Counted from the first letter of the stretch, positions 25,549-34,575 are shown. The stretch is DNA of 64,000 nt from CAJQLB01 sp041392065 (GCA_041392065.1 JAWKMU010000001.1:496001-560000), one strand, 5' to 3'. The notes: generated by a model from the sequence alone, not told the origin. Numbers and translations: made by a program.

Positions 25549-27021
25549 ATGATTGCACATCAAAACAAAATTGTTGGAGAAGGTCTTACTTATGACGACG
25601 TTTTATTAGTCCCAGCATATTCCGAAGTATTACCAAGAGAAGTAAATATTCAATCAAAATTCACTAGAAATATATTTATCAATATTCCTATTATTTCTGC
25701 GGCGATGGATACTGTTACCGAAAGCCAAATGGCAATAGCTATGGCTCGTGAAGGTGGAATAGGTGTGCTTCATAAAAACATGACTATTGAAGAACAAGCA
25801 ACCAAAGTACGTAAAGTAAAACGTGCCGAAAGTGGTATGATTATAGATCCTGTAACATTGCCATTAACTGCTAAGGTAATTGATGCCAAGCAATGTATGA
25901 GCGAGTACAGTATTGGTGGTATACCAATTGTGGATGATAATGGTACCTTAAAAGGCATTGTTACTAACAGGGATTTGCGTTTTGAGCATAACAACAGTAG
26001 ACCAATTGTTGAAGTCATGACCAGTAAAAACTTGGTTACAGCTGCTGTTGGAACCTCATTAAAAGATGCTGAAACCATCCTTCAGAAAAATAAAATTGAA
26101 AAGCTTTTAATTGTAGATGATAATTACAAATTAGCTGGTTTAATCACATTTAGAGATATTACTAAAGTGACTCAAAAACCTATAGCTAATAAAGACAAGT
26201 ATGGCAGATTACGTGTAGCTGCAGCTATTGGTGTAACAGGAGATGCTATTGAAAGAGCTTCGGCATTGGTTACTGCTGGAGTTGATGCCATTGTTATTGA
26301 TACAGCTCATGGTCATACCAAAGGTGTAGTGAGTGTTTTAAAAGAAATTAAAAAGAGTTTCCCAAAACTCGACATTATCGTTGGAAATATTGCTACTGCA
26401 CAAGCTGCTAAATATTTAGTTGAAGCAGGAGCAGATGCTGTAAAAGTTGGTATTGGTCCAGGTTCTATTTGTACTACGAGAGTTGTAGCAGGAGTTGGAT
26501 TTCCGCAATTCTCAGCAGTATTAGAAGTGGCCGCAGCGATTAAAGGAAGCGGAGTTCCTGTTATTGCAGATGGAGGAATCCGTTACACAGGAGATATACC
26601 AAAAGCCATTGCAGCAGGAGCAGATTCTGTGATGTTAGGTTCGTTGTTAGCAGGAACCAAAGAATCTCCTGGTGAAACCATTATTTATGAAGGACGAAAA
26701 TTTAAGTCGTATCGTGGAATGGGTTCAGTTGAAGCTATGAAAGAAGGTAGTAAAGATCGTTATTTTCAAGACGTTGAAGACGATATTAAAAAACTAGTTC
26801 CTGAAGGTATTGTTGGTCGTGTACCTTACAAAGGCGAATTATTTGAAAGCATTCATCAGTTTATTGGTGGACTTAGAGCAGGAATGGGTTATTGTGGAGC
26901 AAAAGATATTGAGACCTTAAAAGAAACAGGACAGTTTGTAAAAATTACTGCATCTGGGATTAACGAGAGCCATCCGCATAATGTTATGATTACCAAAGAA
27001 GCTCCTAATTATTCGAGGTAG
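25549..27021 (+). CDS. guaB: IMP dehydrogenase
   Basis: This enzyme catalyses the NAD-dependent oxidation of IMP to XMP, the committed step of GMP synthesis. The 490-residue protein has the TIM barrel interrupted by two CBS domains (about residues 95-205). The catalytic cysteine lies in GPGSICTTR (C308), and the IMP-binding IADGGIRYTGDIPKAIAAGA and the active-site flap YRGMGSVEAM are all intact. It is transcribed alone. Confidence 0.97.
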   Translation: MIAHQNKIVGEGLTYDDVLLVPAYSEVLPREVNIQSKFTRNIFINIPIISAAMDTVTESQMAIAMAREGGIGVLHKNMTIEEQATKVRKVKRAESGMIIDPVTLPLTAKVIDAKQCMSEYSIGGIPIVDDNGTLKGIVTNRDLRFEHNNSRPIVEVMTSKNLVTAAVGTSLKDAETILQKNKIEKLLIVDDNYKLAGLITFRDITKVTQKPIANKDKYGRLRVAAAIGVTGDAIERASALVTAGVDAIVIDTAHGHTKGVVSVLKEIKKSFPKLDIIVGNIATAQAAKYLVEAGADAVKVGIGPGSICTTRVVAGVGFPQFSAVLEVAAAIKGSGVPVIADGGIRYTGDIPKAIAAGADSVMLGSLLAGTKESPGETIIYEGRKFKSYRGMGSVEAMKEGSKDRYFQDVEDDIKKLVPEGIVGRVPYKGELFESIHQFIGGLRAGMGYCGAKDIETLKETGQFVKITASGINESHPHNVMITKEAPNYSR

Positions 27022-27085
27022 TGGATTCCTAAAAAGTAGCCATTGTTTTTTTTATTGTTTTTTCTAATAAAGTAGAGAGGCAAAA

Positions 27086-27352
27086 TTAATTACGATACAA
27101 AAAATAATTATCAACTAACTCTATATATTTTTGTTTTGCAGCATCTTGACTAATGTCTTCTGCCTGAAACAAAGCATTGGTTTTAAAGGCATTAATTAAG
27201 GGTTCTCTACTTGAGGGTCTGCCATAATCGTTGGTAGCTTTTTTGTAATAAGCATAAAGTTTTAGCAAAGTATCAGCTGGGAAAGGTTCAGTATGCGCAT
27301 TGATGCGCTCTACAGCTTCTCTAAATTTTATGTCCAATTCTTCAGAGGTCAT
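27086..27352 (-). CDS. Acyl-CoA-binding protein (ACBP)
   Basis: An 88-residue protein of the four-helix ACBP family: LDIKFREAVERINAHTEPFPADTLLKLYAYYKKATNDYGRPSS, then the acyl-CoA-contacting helix with KYIELVDNYF. It would buffer and deliver long-chain acyl-CoA in the cytoplasm. ACBP is abundant in eukaryotes and patchy in bacteria. Its ATG overlaps the psd stop by one base (TAATG), tying it to phospholipid synthesis. Confidence 0.92.
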   Translation of the reverse strand: MTSEELDIKFREAVERINAHTEPFPADTLLKLYAYYKKATNDYGRPSSREPLINAFKTNALFQAEDISQDAAKQKYIELVDNYFLYRN

Positions 27353-28002
27353 TACATTTCGGCAATTATGCTTTCGCCACCTTTTACTTTTTGGTTAAGT
27401 TTTACTTTTATGTTCGTATTTAAAGGTAAAAACACATCAACCCTTGAGCCAAACTTTATAAACCCTTGGTCTGCACCTTGGGTTACTGCATCATCCTCTT
27501 TGGCATAGTTTACAATACGTTTAGCTAAGGCTCCAGCAATTTGTCTGAATAATACTTTGCCATAAGTTGCATTGTCTACAACAACAGTAGTTCGTTCGTT
27601 TTCTGTACTCGATTTTGGATGCCAAGCCACTAAATATTTACCTGGATGATATTTGCTAAATATTACTTTTCCACCAACTGGATAACGTGTAACATGAACA
27701 TTTATTGGTGACATAAATACACTAACTTGTAAGCGCTTGTCTTTAAAATATTCGGTTTCTTCAACTTCTTCTATAACCACCACTTTACCATCAACAGGAG
27801 AAACAACATGTTTATCATTAAGGGTTGTACGACGTTTAGGGTTTCTAAAAAATTGTAAGATGAGAATAAAAAACACTAAAAAAACAATCTGCAATAGCAT
27901 TCGCAACCAAGAAATACTAACTAGAGTATCAATTAATAAAATGGCTGCAACCACGATGGCTGTGGTAATTATTATTATTTTATGGCCTTCTTTATGAAAC
28001 AT
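27352..28002 (-). CDS. psd: Phosphatidylserine decarboxylase
   Basis: This enzyme makes phosphatidylethanolamine from phosphatidylserine at the inner membrane. The 216-residue short form has N-terminal membrane helices (HKIIIITTAIVVAAILLIDTLV, then MLLQIVFLVFFILILQFF), VVSPVDGKVVVIEE, MSPINVHVTRYPVGGKV, and the self-cleavage site in FIKFGSRVDVFLP, where the serine after glycine becomes the pyruvoyl group. It overlaps cdsA by 11 bases upstream and the ACBP gene by one base downstream. Confidence 0.94.
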   Translation of the reverse strand: MFHKEGHKIIIITTAIVVAAILLIDTLVSISWLRMLLQIVFLVFFILILQFFRNPKRRTTLNDKHVVSPVDGKVVVIEEVEETEYFKDKRLQVSVFMSPINVHVTRYPVGGKVIFSKYHPGKYLVAWHPKSSTENERTTVVVDNATYGKVLFRQIAGALAKRIVNYAKEDDAVTQGADQGFIKFGSRVDVFLPLNTNIKVKLNQKVKGGESIIAEM

Positions 28003-28813
28003 ATTTCAGTAATCTTAAAAATAAATAAATAAAAGGAGCTGCAAAAATAATACTATCCAAGCGGTCTAAAAGTCCACCATGTCCAGGCATAATCACTCCA
28101 CTATCTTTTACACCAGCTTGTCGTTTGTATTTAGACTCTATTAAATCGCCTAAAGTACCAAAAACACTTACAATTATGGCAAGCATTAACCAAATGGTGA
28201 ATTCAAATGTATGCGAATATTTTGCAATAAAATAACTGCTTAAACAGGCAAAAAACAAACCACCTAAGAAGCCTTCAACAGTTTTTTTTGGTGAAATACT
28301 TGGAAATAGTTTTTGCTTTCCGAAATTTTTGCCAACCAGATAGGCAAAGGAGTCATTAACCCAAACTAAAATGAACGAACCCAATAGAATATTTGGATTG
28401 AATTCTTCATAATAATTGGCAATAAGTATTATAAAAACAAAAGCACTTGACAGGTAAAATGTGGTGTTGATGTATTTATTGGTAATGAAAAGCGGTAACG
28501 ATTTTGATGAAAACAAATCTTTGATTAAAAAAAGCATCACAAAAATGGTCACTACGTGCAGTATCTGTATGGCTTCAGGAAAGCCCTCGTTGGTTTTTAG
28601 CATTAATTGCCAATAGGCAAAAACAAGATAGAGGATAATAAATATGACATAAGAGCTTATTCCTTTTTGGTTGATGAGCTTATTAAATTCGGCAATGCAA
28701 ATAAGTCCGAAAACAAAGAACAAAGCAATTAGTGCATGTTGTGATTGTAAGGAGAGCAAAAAAAGCACAGCATATAAAACTCCTGAAATTGCTCTAATTA
28801 TTAATTCTTTCAC
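27992..28813 (-). CDS. cdsA: Phosphatidate cytidylyltransferase
   Basis: A 273-residue polytopic enzyme that forms CDP-diacylglycerol from phosphatidate and CTP. The family signature near the C terminus is complete: SPKKTVEGFLGG, GDLIESKYKRQAGVKDSGVIMPGHGGLLDRLDSIIFAAP. About eight hydrophobic helices precede and surround it. It overlaps psd by 11 bases and starts 9 bases after the LUD-domain gene. Confidence 0.96.
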   Translation of the reverse strand: MKELIIRAISGVLYAVLFLLSLQSQHALIALFFVFGLICIAEFNKLINQKGISSYVIFIILYLVFAYWQLMLKTNEGFPEAIQILHVVTIFVMLFLIKDLFSSKSLPLFITNKYINTTFYLSSAFVFIILIANYYEEFNPNILLGSFILVWVNDSFAYLVGKNFGKQKLFPSISPKKTVEGFLGGLFFACLSSYFIAKYSHTFEFTIWLMLAIIVSVFGTLGDLIESKYKRQAGVKDSGVIMPGHGGLLDRLDSIIFAAPFIYLFLRLLKYVS

Positions 28814-28822
28814 TTGGTTGGG

Positions 28823-29431
28823 TTAAAGGTCTTCTAACAGCAACAAATATAAGTTTTTTGAGCTACTTCCATAACTTAAGAAGTCTTTATCGTCACAAGC
28901 TTTAAAATGTTTGATGGTAGTAATGTTAGAAGGTATTTTTTCCCTATTCTTGTTTTTAATACCTCTTAATCCTTCGCTTATGGTTTCAACAAATTGACTT
29001 GTGGTAGCAAAAATGACAAAGTTTTGAGGCAAATCCTTTAATTTTTTTTCAGCTATTTGATGTGATGAAATAAGTAAAGAACCATCATTAGAAATCAAAT
29101 ACTCGCAAGTAGATAAAAAATAGAGACAGTCGTTGGCACGATTGTTTATTTTAAGTTTATGAGATCTAAATTTTTCTGCAAGTCTATTGTCAAGAAGCAT
29201 AACATTGGCATCTTCCCAACCGTTTTCGGTAATTATAAGTTTAAGGTTATCGTTTACTTCGTCTAAATCTTCACAATACAAAAATTTTCCGCCGTTTGCT
29301 TTAAAATTTATGGTAAAACGCTCATCAATAGGAAGCTTGATATCAGGCATATACTTGCTGCGTTCCTCATTTTTAAGATGTTCTTGAGATTCGTTAGATT
29401 TTGGGCCAAAGATTTTTCTAAACAGGCTCAT
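28823..29431 (-). CDS. LUD-domain protein (LutC/DUF162-like)
   Basis: A 202-residue protein with the LUD fold of LutB/LutC lactate-utilisation proteins: an N-terminal FKANGGKFLYCEDLDEVNDNL, a central DCLYFLSTCEYLISNDGSLLISSHQIAEKKLKDLPQNFVIFA and a final FKACDDKDFLSYGSSSKNLYLLLLED. No LutA or LutB gene is nearby, and the position between ftsH and cdsA recurs in flavobacteria by my recollection, so a lactate role is doubtful. An ATG near residue 28 is an unlikely alternative start. Confidence 0.82.
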   Translation of the reverse strand: MSLFRKIFGPKSNESQEHLKNEERSKYMPDIKLPIDERFTINFKANGGKFLYCEDLDEVNDNLKLIITENGWEDANVMLLDNRLAEKFRSHKLKINNRANDCLYFLSTCEYLISNDGSLLISSHQIAEKKLKDLPQNFVIFATTSQFVETISEGLRGIKNKNREKIPSNITTIKHFKACDDKDFLSYGSSSKNLYLLLLEDL

Positions 29432-29526
29432 TTAGGGTTTGTGCTATTAATCATACACCTATTGGGTTTCCCAAATATATAAAATCTTATCATAAGAGCA
29501 GTTAACTTTAAGATTTTTGTAAGTTT

Positions 29527-31494
29527 TTACTCTTTTGCTGCACCTTGAGATTTTGCTTTTTCAGTATCCTCTTCGATGTCTTTAGCAAAAGGTCGTTTAC
29601 CAAAAATCTTTTCTAAGTTGTCTTTAAAAATAACCTCTTTTTCAAGCAATACTTCAGCGAGCTCTGTTAACTTGTCTTTGTTTTCTTCAAGGATTTTTAG
29701 AGCTCTTTGGTACTGGTTTTCAATAATATCAGAGATTTCCTTATCAATCAATTCGGCTGTTTGCTCGCTGTAAGGTTTTGTAAAGCCATATTCACTTTGT
29801 CCAGAAGAATCGTAATAAGTTAAATTACCAATCTTATCACTTAGTCCATAAACCGTTACCATAGCTCTTGCTTGCTTGGTCACTTTTTCAAGGTCGCTTA
29901 AAGCACCAGTTGAAATTTTGTTGAAAATTACTTTTTCGGCAGCACGACCACCAAGAGTTGCGCACATTTCGTCAAGCATTTGTTCTGGACGTACGATAAG
30001 ACGTTCTTCTGGTAAGTACCATGCAGCACCAAGTGAACGACCACGAGGTACAATGGTTACTTTTACCAAAGGAGCTGCGTGCTCGAGCATCCAACTTACA
30101 GTGGCATGACCAGCTTCGTGAAAGGCAACTGCTCTTTTTTCTTCAGGCGTGATGATTTTATTTTTCTTTTCTAGACCTCCAACAATTCTATCTACAGCAT
30201 CTAAGAAATCTTGTTTATCAACAGATTTTTTTCCTTTTCTGGCAGCAATAAGAGCTGCTTCGTTGCATACATTGGCAATATCTGCTCCTGAAAAACCAGG
30301 TGTTTGTTTAGATAGAAAATCTAAATCGAGGTCTTTTGCTTTTTTAAGTGGTCTTAAGTGTACTTCAAAAATTTCTTCACGTTCGCGAACGTCTGGAAGA
30401 TCAACAAATATTTGTCTGTCAAAACGACCAGCTCTCATAAGTGCTGTATCTAAAACATCAGCTCTGTTGGTTGCAGCTAAAACAATCACATTGGTATTTG
30501 TGCCAAAACCATCCATTTCTGTCAATAACTGGTTTAAAGTGTTTTCTCGTTCATCATTAGAACCAGAAAAATTACTTTTTCCTCGAGCACGACCAATAGC
30601 ATCTATTTCATCAATAAAAATTATGGAAGGTGATTTTTCTTTGGCTTGTTTGAACAAATCTCGAACTCTCGATGCACCAACACCTACAAACATTTCTACA
30701 AAATCTGAACCTGAAAGTGAGTAAAAAGGTACTTTGGCCTCGCCAGCAACAGCTTTTGCTAATAAGGTTTTTCCTGTTCCAGGAGGTCCAATCAATAAAG
30801 CGCCTTTTGGAATTTTTCCACCAAGTGAGGTATATTTCTCAGGATTTTTTAGAAAATCAACAATTTCTTGTACTTCTTCTTTTGCTCCTTCTAAACCTGC
30901 TACGTCTTTAAATGTTGTTTTAACATCTGTATTTTCATCAAATAGTTTGGCTTTAGATTTCCCAATGTTGAAAATTTGTCCACCAGCTCCACCTCCAGCT
31001 CCAGAAGACATACGTCTCATAATAAAAATCCAAACTCCAATTATTAAAGCAAAAGGCAGTAATGTTAATAGAAAATCTCCCCAAACATTTTCTACTACTT
31101 TGTAATCGACAATAGTTGTTAGGTTATTCTCAGATTTTATTTGCCTTAGTGTGTTTTCGAAATTTTGAAGGTCTCCTAACTGAAATTCGTAATTAGGAGC
31201 TTTGCCTGAAAACGTGATTAATTGTGGTCTTATTGAGTTTTTATGCTCTGAGGATTTCTCAGCTTCGGCAGTTAAAAATACTTGAGCTTCCCTACGGTTT
31301 ATGATTAAGACCTTTTCAACTTCACCTTTACGTAAGTATTCAAAAAATTTATCTTGAGTGGTTGGCGATCCTGTTGTAGAGCCCATTCCTCCTGAAAATA
31401 CATTAATCGCTAAAAATATAACGATGATGAATCCGTAAATCCAATAAGGACTTAGTTTAGGCTTTTTGTTTATGTTTTTTTTATTATCTGACAT
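29527..31494 (-). CDS. ftsH: ATP-dependent zinc metalloprotease FtsH
   Basis: A membrane-anchored AAA+ protease that degrades unassembled membrane proteins and regulatory substrates. Two transmembrane helices (about 17-35 and 138-160) frame the periplasmic domain. The AAA module has Walker A GPPGTGKT (236-243), Walker B IIFIDEIDA and the SRH ATNRADVLDTALMRAGRFDRQ. The protease domain has the zinc site HEAGH (459-463). The length, 655 residues, is normal. rsfS ends 10 bases upstream, and the LUD/cdsA/psd genes follow. Confidence 0.97.
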   Translation of the reverse strand: MSDNKKNINKKPKLSPYWIYGFIIVIFLAINVFSGGMGSTTGSPTTQDKFFEYLRKGEVEKVLIINRREAQVFLTAEAEKSSEHKNSIRPQLITFSGKAPNYEFQLGDLQNFENTLRQIKSENNLTTIVDYKVVENVWGDFLLTLLPFALIIGVWIFIMRRMSSGAGGGAGGQIFNIGKSKAKLFDENTDVKTTFKDVAGLEGAKEEVQEIVDFLKNPEKYTSLGGKIPKGALLIGPPGTGKTLLAKAVAGEAKVPFYSLSGSDFVEMFVGVGASRVRDLFKQAKEKSPSIIFIDEIDAIGRARGKSNFSGSNDERENTLNQLLTEMDGFGTNTNVIVLAATNRADVLDTALMRAGRFDRQIFVDLPDVREREEIFEVHLRPLKKAKDLDLDFLSKQTPGFSGADIANVCNEAALIAARKGKKSVDKQDFLDAVDRIVGGLEKKNKIITPEEKRAVAFHEAGHATVSWMLEHAAPLVKVTIVPRGRSLGAAWYLPEERLIVRPEQMLDEMCATLGGRAAEKVIFNKISTGALSDLEKVTKQARAMVTVYGLSDKIGNLTYYDSSGQSEYGFTKPYSEQTAELIDKEISDIIENQYQRALKILEENKDKLTELAEVLLEKEVIFKDNLEKIFGKRPFAKDIEEDTEKAKSQGAAKE

Positions 31495-31504
31495 TAACTG
31501 TGTT

Positions 31505-31876
31505 TTAGTAGCTTGATTTTATTTCGGTCATTTTTGCGTCTCCCCAAAGACTCTCAATATCATAATATTCTCTAATATGCTTTTGAAAAACGTGTACAAC
31601 CACATTGACGTAGTCCATTAAAACCCATTCTGCATTTTCGCTTCCTTCAATGTGCCAAGGTTTGTCTTTGAGTGTTTTACTTACTTTTTTTTGTACGGAA
31701 TTGACTATGGCGTTAACTTGCGTGTTTGAAGTACCTTCGCAAACAATAAAATAGTCGCAAACTGTATTTTCTATATCTCTTAAATCCAGAATATTTATAT
31801 GTTGTCCCTTTACATCTTCAATGCCTTCCAAAATAGTTGTAATCAATTGGTCAGCGCTCGTATTTTCTTTCGTCAT
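31505..31876 (-). CDS. rsfS: Ribosome silencing factor RsfS
   Basis: A 123-residue RsfS/Iojap protein that binds ribosomal protein uL14 and blocks subunit joining in slow growth. Diagnostic stretches are IEDVKGQHINILDLRDIENTVCDYFIVCEGTSNTQVNAI, PWHIEGSENAEWVLMDYVNVVVHVF and REYYDIESLWGDA. It is the first gene of the rsfS-ftsH-LUD-cdsA-psd-ACBP leftward operon. Confidence 0.96.
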   Translation of the reverse strand: MTKENTSADQLITTILEGIEDVKGQHINILDLRDIENTVCDYFIVCEGTSNTQVNAIVNSVQKKVSKTLKDKPWHIEGSENAEWVLMDYVNVVVHVFQKHIREYYDIESLWGDAKMTEIKSSY

Positions 31877-31895
31877 TAATTTGTTTTAATTTGTG

Positions 31896-31903
31896 CAAAG
31901 TTA
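31896..31903 (-). promoter_or_regulatory. -7 element upstream of rsfS
   Basis: On the minus strand this reads TAACTTTG, matching TAnnTTTG, 19 bases before the rsfS ATG. No correctly spaced TTG is evident. Confidence 0.45.
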
Positions 31904-31971
31904 TTATTTTTTGCTACAATGTACGTTTAAAAAATCTTAAGAAATTTATAATTTGATAAATCTTAATTCTT

Positions 31972-32700
31972 ATGCCTATAATCAAACTTAATGCCATTGA
32001 TTCCACAAATTCCTATTTAAGGCAATTGTGCAGTGAAAAGGCTCTTGCAGATTATACTATTGTGGTTGCAGAGCACCAGACACAAGGACGTGGTCAAATG
32101 GGAACTGTTTGGGATTCTGAAAAAGGTAAAAACCTGATGTTTAGCTTGTTTAAAGACTTAAGCATACATGATGTAGAATTTCCTTTTTACATCTGTATGG
32201 CAATTTCTTTGGCTATTGTTAAAACGTTTAAAGCTCTAAATATTATAGATTTATCAATTAAATGGCCTAACGACATTTTGTCAGCAGATAAAAAGATTTG
32301 TGGAATTTTAATTGAAAATGTCATAAAAAATAAGCTCAACTCTACTATTATTGGAATTGGTATTAACGTAAACCAAACCGATTTTAATAACCTTCCTAAA
32401 GCTTCATCCTTAAAAAATATTACTGGATTGCATTATAACTTAGACGAAATTTTGCATAGTATTATTAAGCATACAAAGTATTATTCAAAACTTTTACAGG
32501 AAGAACATTACGATGTGGTTAAGACTGAATATGAAAGCCTTTTGTTTAGAAAAAACAAGCCTTCAACATTTAAAAATGCTAAAGGCGAAATGTTTCCTGG
32601 TTTTATTAAAGGCGTAACTAAATATGGTAAGTTACAAGTACTGTTAGAGGACGAAGTTGTAAAAAAATTCGACCTTAAAGAAATTGAATTGCTTTACTAA
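31972..32700 (+). CDS. birA: Biotin--[acetyl-CoA-carboxylase] ligase
   Basis: A 242-residue biotin protein ligase without the N-terminal DNA-binding domain, so a group I enzyme that does not act as a repressor. The biotinyl-AMP-forming site is visible in HQTQGRGQMGTVWDSEKGKNLMFS, followed by SIKWPNDILSADKKICGILIE and GIGINVNQTDF. It attaches biotin to acyl-CoA carboxylase carriers. It converges with the SRPBCC gene with a 4-base overlap. Confidence 0.95.
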   Translation: MPIIKLNAIDSTNSYLRQLCSEKALADYTIVVAEHQTQGRGQMGTVWDSEKGKNLMFSLFKDLSIHDVEFPFYICMAISLAIVKTFKALNIIDLSIKWPNDILSADKKICGILIENVIKNKLNSTIIGIGINVNQTDFNNLPKASSLKNITGLHYNLDEILHSIIKHTKYYSKLLQEEHYDVVKTEYESLLFRKNKPSTFKNAKGEMFPGFIKGVTKYGKLQVLLEDEVVKKFDLKEIELLY

Positions 32701-33092
32701 ATAGCCTTAGGCATATTGGAAGCTAAAGTTTCAATGAATTTTGAAATTGGACCTTTTATCATCATTGCCATCATTGGGTTAAAATCGCCTTCAAAAGATA
32801 ATTTCACCTCGCTTTTTCCAGTTTCGGTTTCGGTGATATCTCCAGTTAAAGAAAAATCCAATTTTCCACCAGCTGCTCCCAAAACAATTTTGTTTGGAGG
32901 CACAACTTCTTTCTTTTTAAGGATAATTTCTGGCATGCCTTTTAAAGCAAACAAAAATTTGTCGTCTTCTAAAACTTCAAATTTACTGATGTTTTCTGGC
33001 ATTAATTTTTCAAAATTTTCAACATTTGATAAAAAGTCAAAGCAGTCTTGGGCTGATTTATCAATGGTTACTTTTGGAGATTCTAAATTCAT
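32697..33092 (-). CDS. SRPBCC (START-like) family protein
   Basis: A 131-residue protein with the helix-grip fold pattern of SRPBCC/polyketide-cyclase-like proteins: SPKVTIDKSAQDCFDFLSNVENFEKLMPENISKFEVLED at the N terminus and a long C-terminal helix MMAMMIKGPISKFIETLASNM. Such domains bind hydrophobic ligands; none can be named. It is encoded singly between birA (convergent) and pyrE. Confidence 0.82.
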   Translation of the reverse strand: MNLESPKVTIDKSAQDCFDFLSNVENFEKLMPENISKFEVLEDDKFLFALKGMPEIILKKKEVVPPNKIVLGAAGGKLDFSLTGDITETETGKSEVKLSFEGDFNPMMAMMIKGPISKFIETLASNMPKAI

Positions 33093-33101
33093 TTTCTTGT
33101 T

Positions 33102-33125
33102 GTTAAGTCGTTAAGTCGTTTAGTT
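33102..33125. repeat. Tandem 8-mer tract
   Basis: GTTAAGTC occurs twice exactly and a third time as GTTTAGTT, in the 77-base gap between pyrE and the SRPBCC gene, immediately upstream of the latter's ATG. Confidence 0.8.
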
Positions 33126-33169
33126 GTTGGCCAAAAACAGCACTACAACTAAGCTACATAAGCCATATA

Positions 33170-33814
33170 TCAAATAGCGTTCCATTCACTCGGATTGGCA
33201 TTCCATTGTGACAAAGTTGCCAATTCTTTTTCAGAAATATATTGGGTTTCAAGAGCTTGTTCAAGTAAATTTTCGTAATTGCTAAGCGTATGCAGTGTTA
33301 AGTGTTCTTTTTCAAAATTTTTATTAGCTACCTCAAATCCGTAAGAAAATATAGCGACCATGCCTTTTACGTTTACTTCGGCTTCTTTTAATGCTCTTAC
33401 AGCATTTAAGCTACTGTTTCCAGTGCTTATTAAATCTTCAACCACAACCACACTTTGCCCTTTTTCAATATGACCTTCAATTTGGTTTTTTCGACCATGA
33501 CCTTTAGGTTCAGGCCTTACATAAACAAAAGGTAAGCCTAAATATTCAGCTACTAAAATTCCTATGCCAATGGCACCTGTGGCAACACCAGCAATAACAT
33601 CAGGTTTTCCGTAGTGTTTTTCAATGTGTTTGGCTATTTTTTCGCGAACATAATTTCTAACTGGTGGATAAGAAAGTACAATTCTGTTATCGCAATAAAT
33701 TGGAGACTTCCACCCTGAAGCCCAAGTAAAAGGGTCGTTTGGACTTAATTTTATGGCATTTATTTGAAGTAAAACTTCGGCTGTTTTTTTGGCTATGGCC
33801 TTATTTGCAATCAT
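33170..33814 (-). CDS. pyrE: Orotate phosphoribosyltransferase
   Basis: This enzyme converts orotate and PRPP to OMP, the step after PyrD. The 214-residue protein has the PRPP-binding motif VVVVEDLISTGNSSLNAV, the conserved GVATGAIGIGILVAEYLGLPFVYVRPEPKGHGRKNQIEG loop that closes over the substrate, and the N-terminal FTWASGWKSPIYCDNR. A -7-like TAGTTTTG reads leftward at 33826-33819, just 5 bases before the ATG, so the transcript may be nearly leaderless or start elsewhere. Confidence 0.96.
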   Translation of the reverse strand: MIANKAIAKKTAEVLLQINAIKLSPNDPFTWASGWKSPIYCDNRIVLSYPPVRNYVREKIAKHIEKHYGKPDVIAGVATGAIGIGILVAEYLGLPFVYVRPEPKGHGRKNQIEGHIEKGQSVVVVEDLISTGNSSLNAVRALKEAEVNVKGMVAIFSYGFEVANKNFEKEHLTLHTLSNYENLLEQALETQYISEKELATLSQWNANPSEWNAI

Positions 33815-33941
33815 AGTGCAAAACTAATCATTAATTTACTTTTTTTGTTAATTTAAAAATTGTTGTTAAATATTTTTTTGAATATTTGTCTCGCCAAATA
33901 AAAAAATAATATTTTTACTTTCGCCGAACACAGTGCACTGA

Positions 33942-34523
33942 ATGTATAAAGTTTTTGTAAACGACAAACCTGTAATTTTAACTTCTGAGATTTCAGAAGA
34001 TAAACTTTATAAAACGTATCCTTTAAAGTATGTGGATTTGCCCAGAGTGGTTAGAGACCTGAGAAAAGGTAATACCAAAGGGGTTTATTTATATCATAAA
34101 AACAAAGACAAACTTTTACAAAAATTCCTTAAAAAATTCCCAAACGTTATTGCAGGAGGAGGTAAAGTGTATAATGCCGAAGGAAAGATATTATTTATTT
34201 ATAGAAACGATAAATGGGATTTGCCAAAAGGACGAATAGAGAACAACGAATCTATTGAAGTTGGTGCCATTCGTGAGGTTGAAGAAGAAACAGGAGTAAA
34301 AAACCTTACCATAACAAAACCCTTAAAAACCACTTATCACATATTTAAACGTAATCGTCGCTATAGAATAAAAATAACCTATTGGTTTGAGATGCAAACG
34401 TCTTACGATGGCGAGCTACAACCTGAAGCTTCTGAAGGGATTACCAAAGTAAAATGGATAGGAAAGAAAAAGCAAGCCAAAGCGCTAAAAAACAGCTATG
34501 CCAATATTAGGGAGTTGTGGTAG
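33942..34523 (+). CDS. Nudix hydrolase
   Basis: A 193-residue protein. The N-terminal ~65 residues (VFVNDKPVILTSEISEDKLYKTYPLKYVDLP) form a separate small domain seen in the Bacteroidota members. The Nudix domain follows, with a complete box GRIENNESIEVGAIREVEEETGV matching GX5EX7REUXEEXGU. It hydrolyses a nucleoside diphosphate linked to another moiety; the substrate is not predictable. It is transcribed alone, divergent from pyrE. Confidence 0.9.
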   Translation: MYKVFVNDKPVILTSEISEDKLYKTYPLKYVDLPRVVRDLRKGNTKGVYLYHKNKDKLLQKFLKKFPNVIAGGGKVYNAEGKILFIYRNDKWDLPKGRIENNESIEVGAIREVEEETGVKNLTITKPLKTTYHIFKRNRRYRIKITYWFEMQTSYDGELQPEASEGITKVKWIGKKKQAKALKNSYANIRELW

Positions 34524-34528
34524 GGAAT

Positions 34529-34575
34529 GAGTTTCGTTTAACGTCGCACTAAGTTTAGAACAAATTTAGTCGTTT
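34529..34575. repeat. Degenerate fragment of the hairpin-repeat family (copy C)
   Basis: GAGTTTCGTTTAACG at 34529-34543 matches the left flank of copy A (13274), and the following CTAAGTTTAGAACAAATTTAG resembles GTGAATTTAGAAATAAATTTAG inside copy B (55041-55062). There is no central hairpin and no enclosed gene, so it looks like a remnant between the Nudix gene and msrA. Confidence 0.5.

Noticed and set aside
30149..30724. 191-residue plus-strand open frame antisense to ftsH
   Set aside because: It is serine-rich shadow translation opposite the conserved AAA domain of FtsH; no family features of its own and no promoter.
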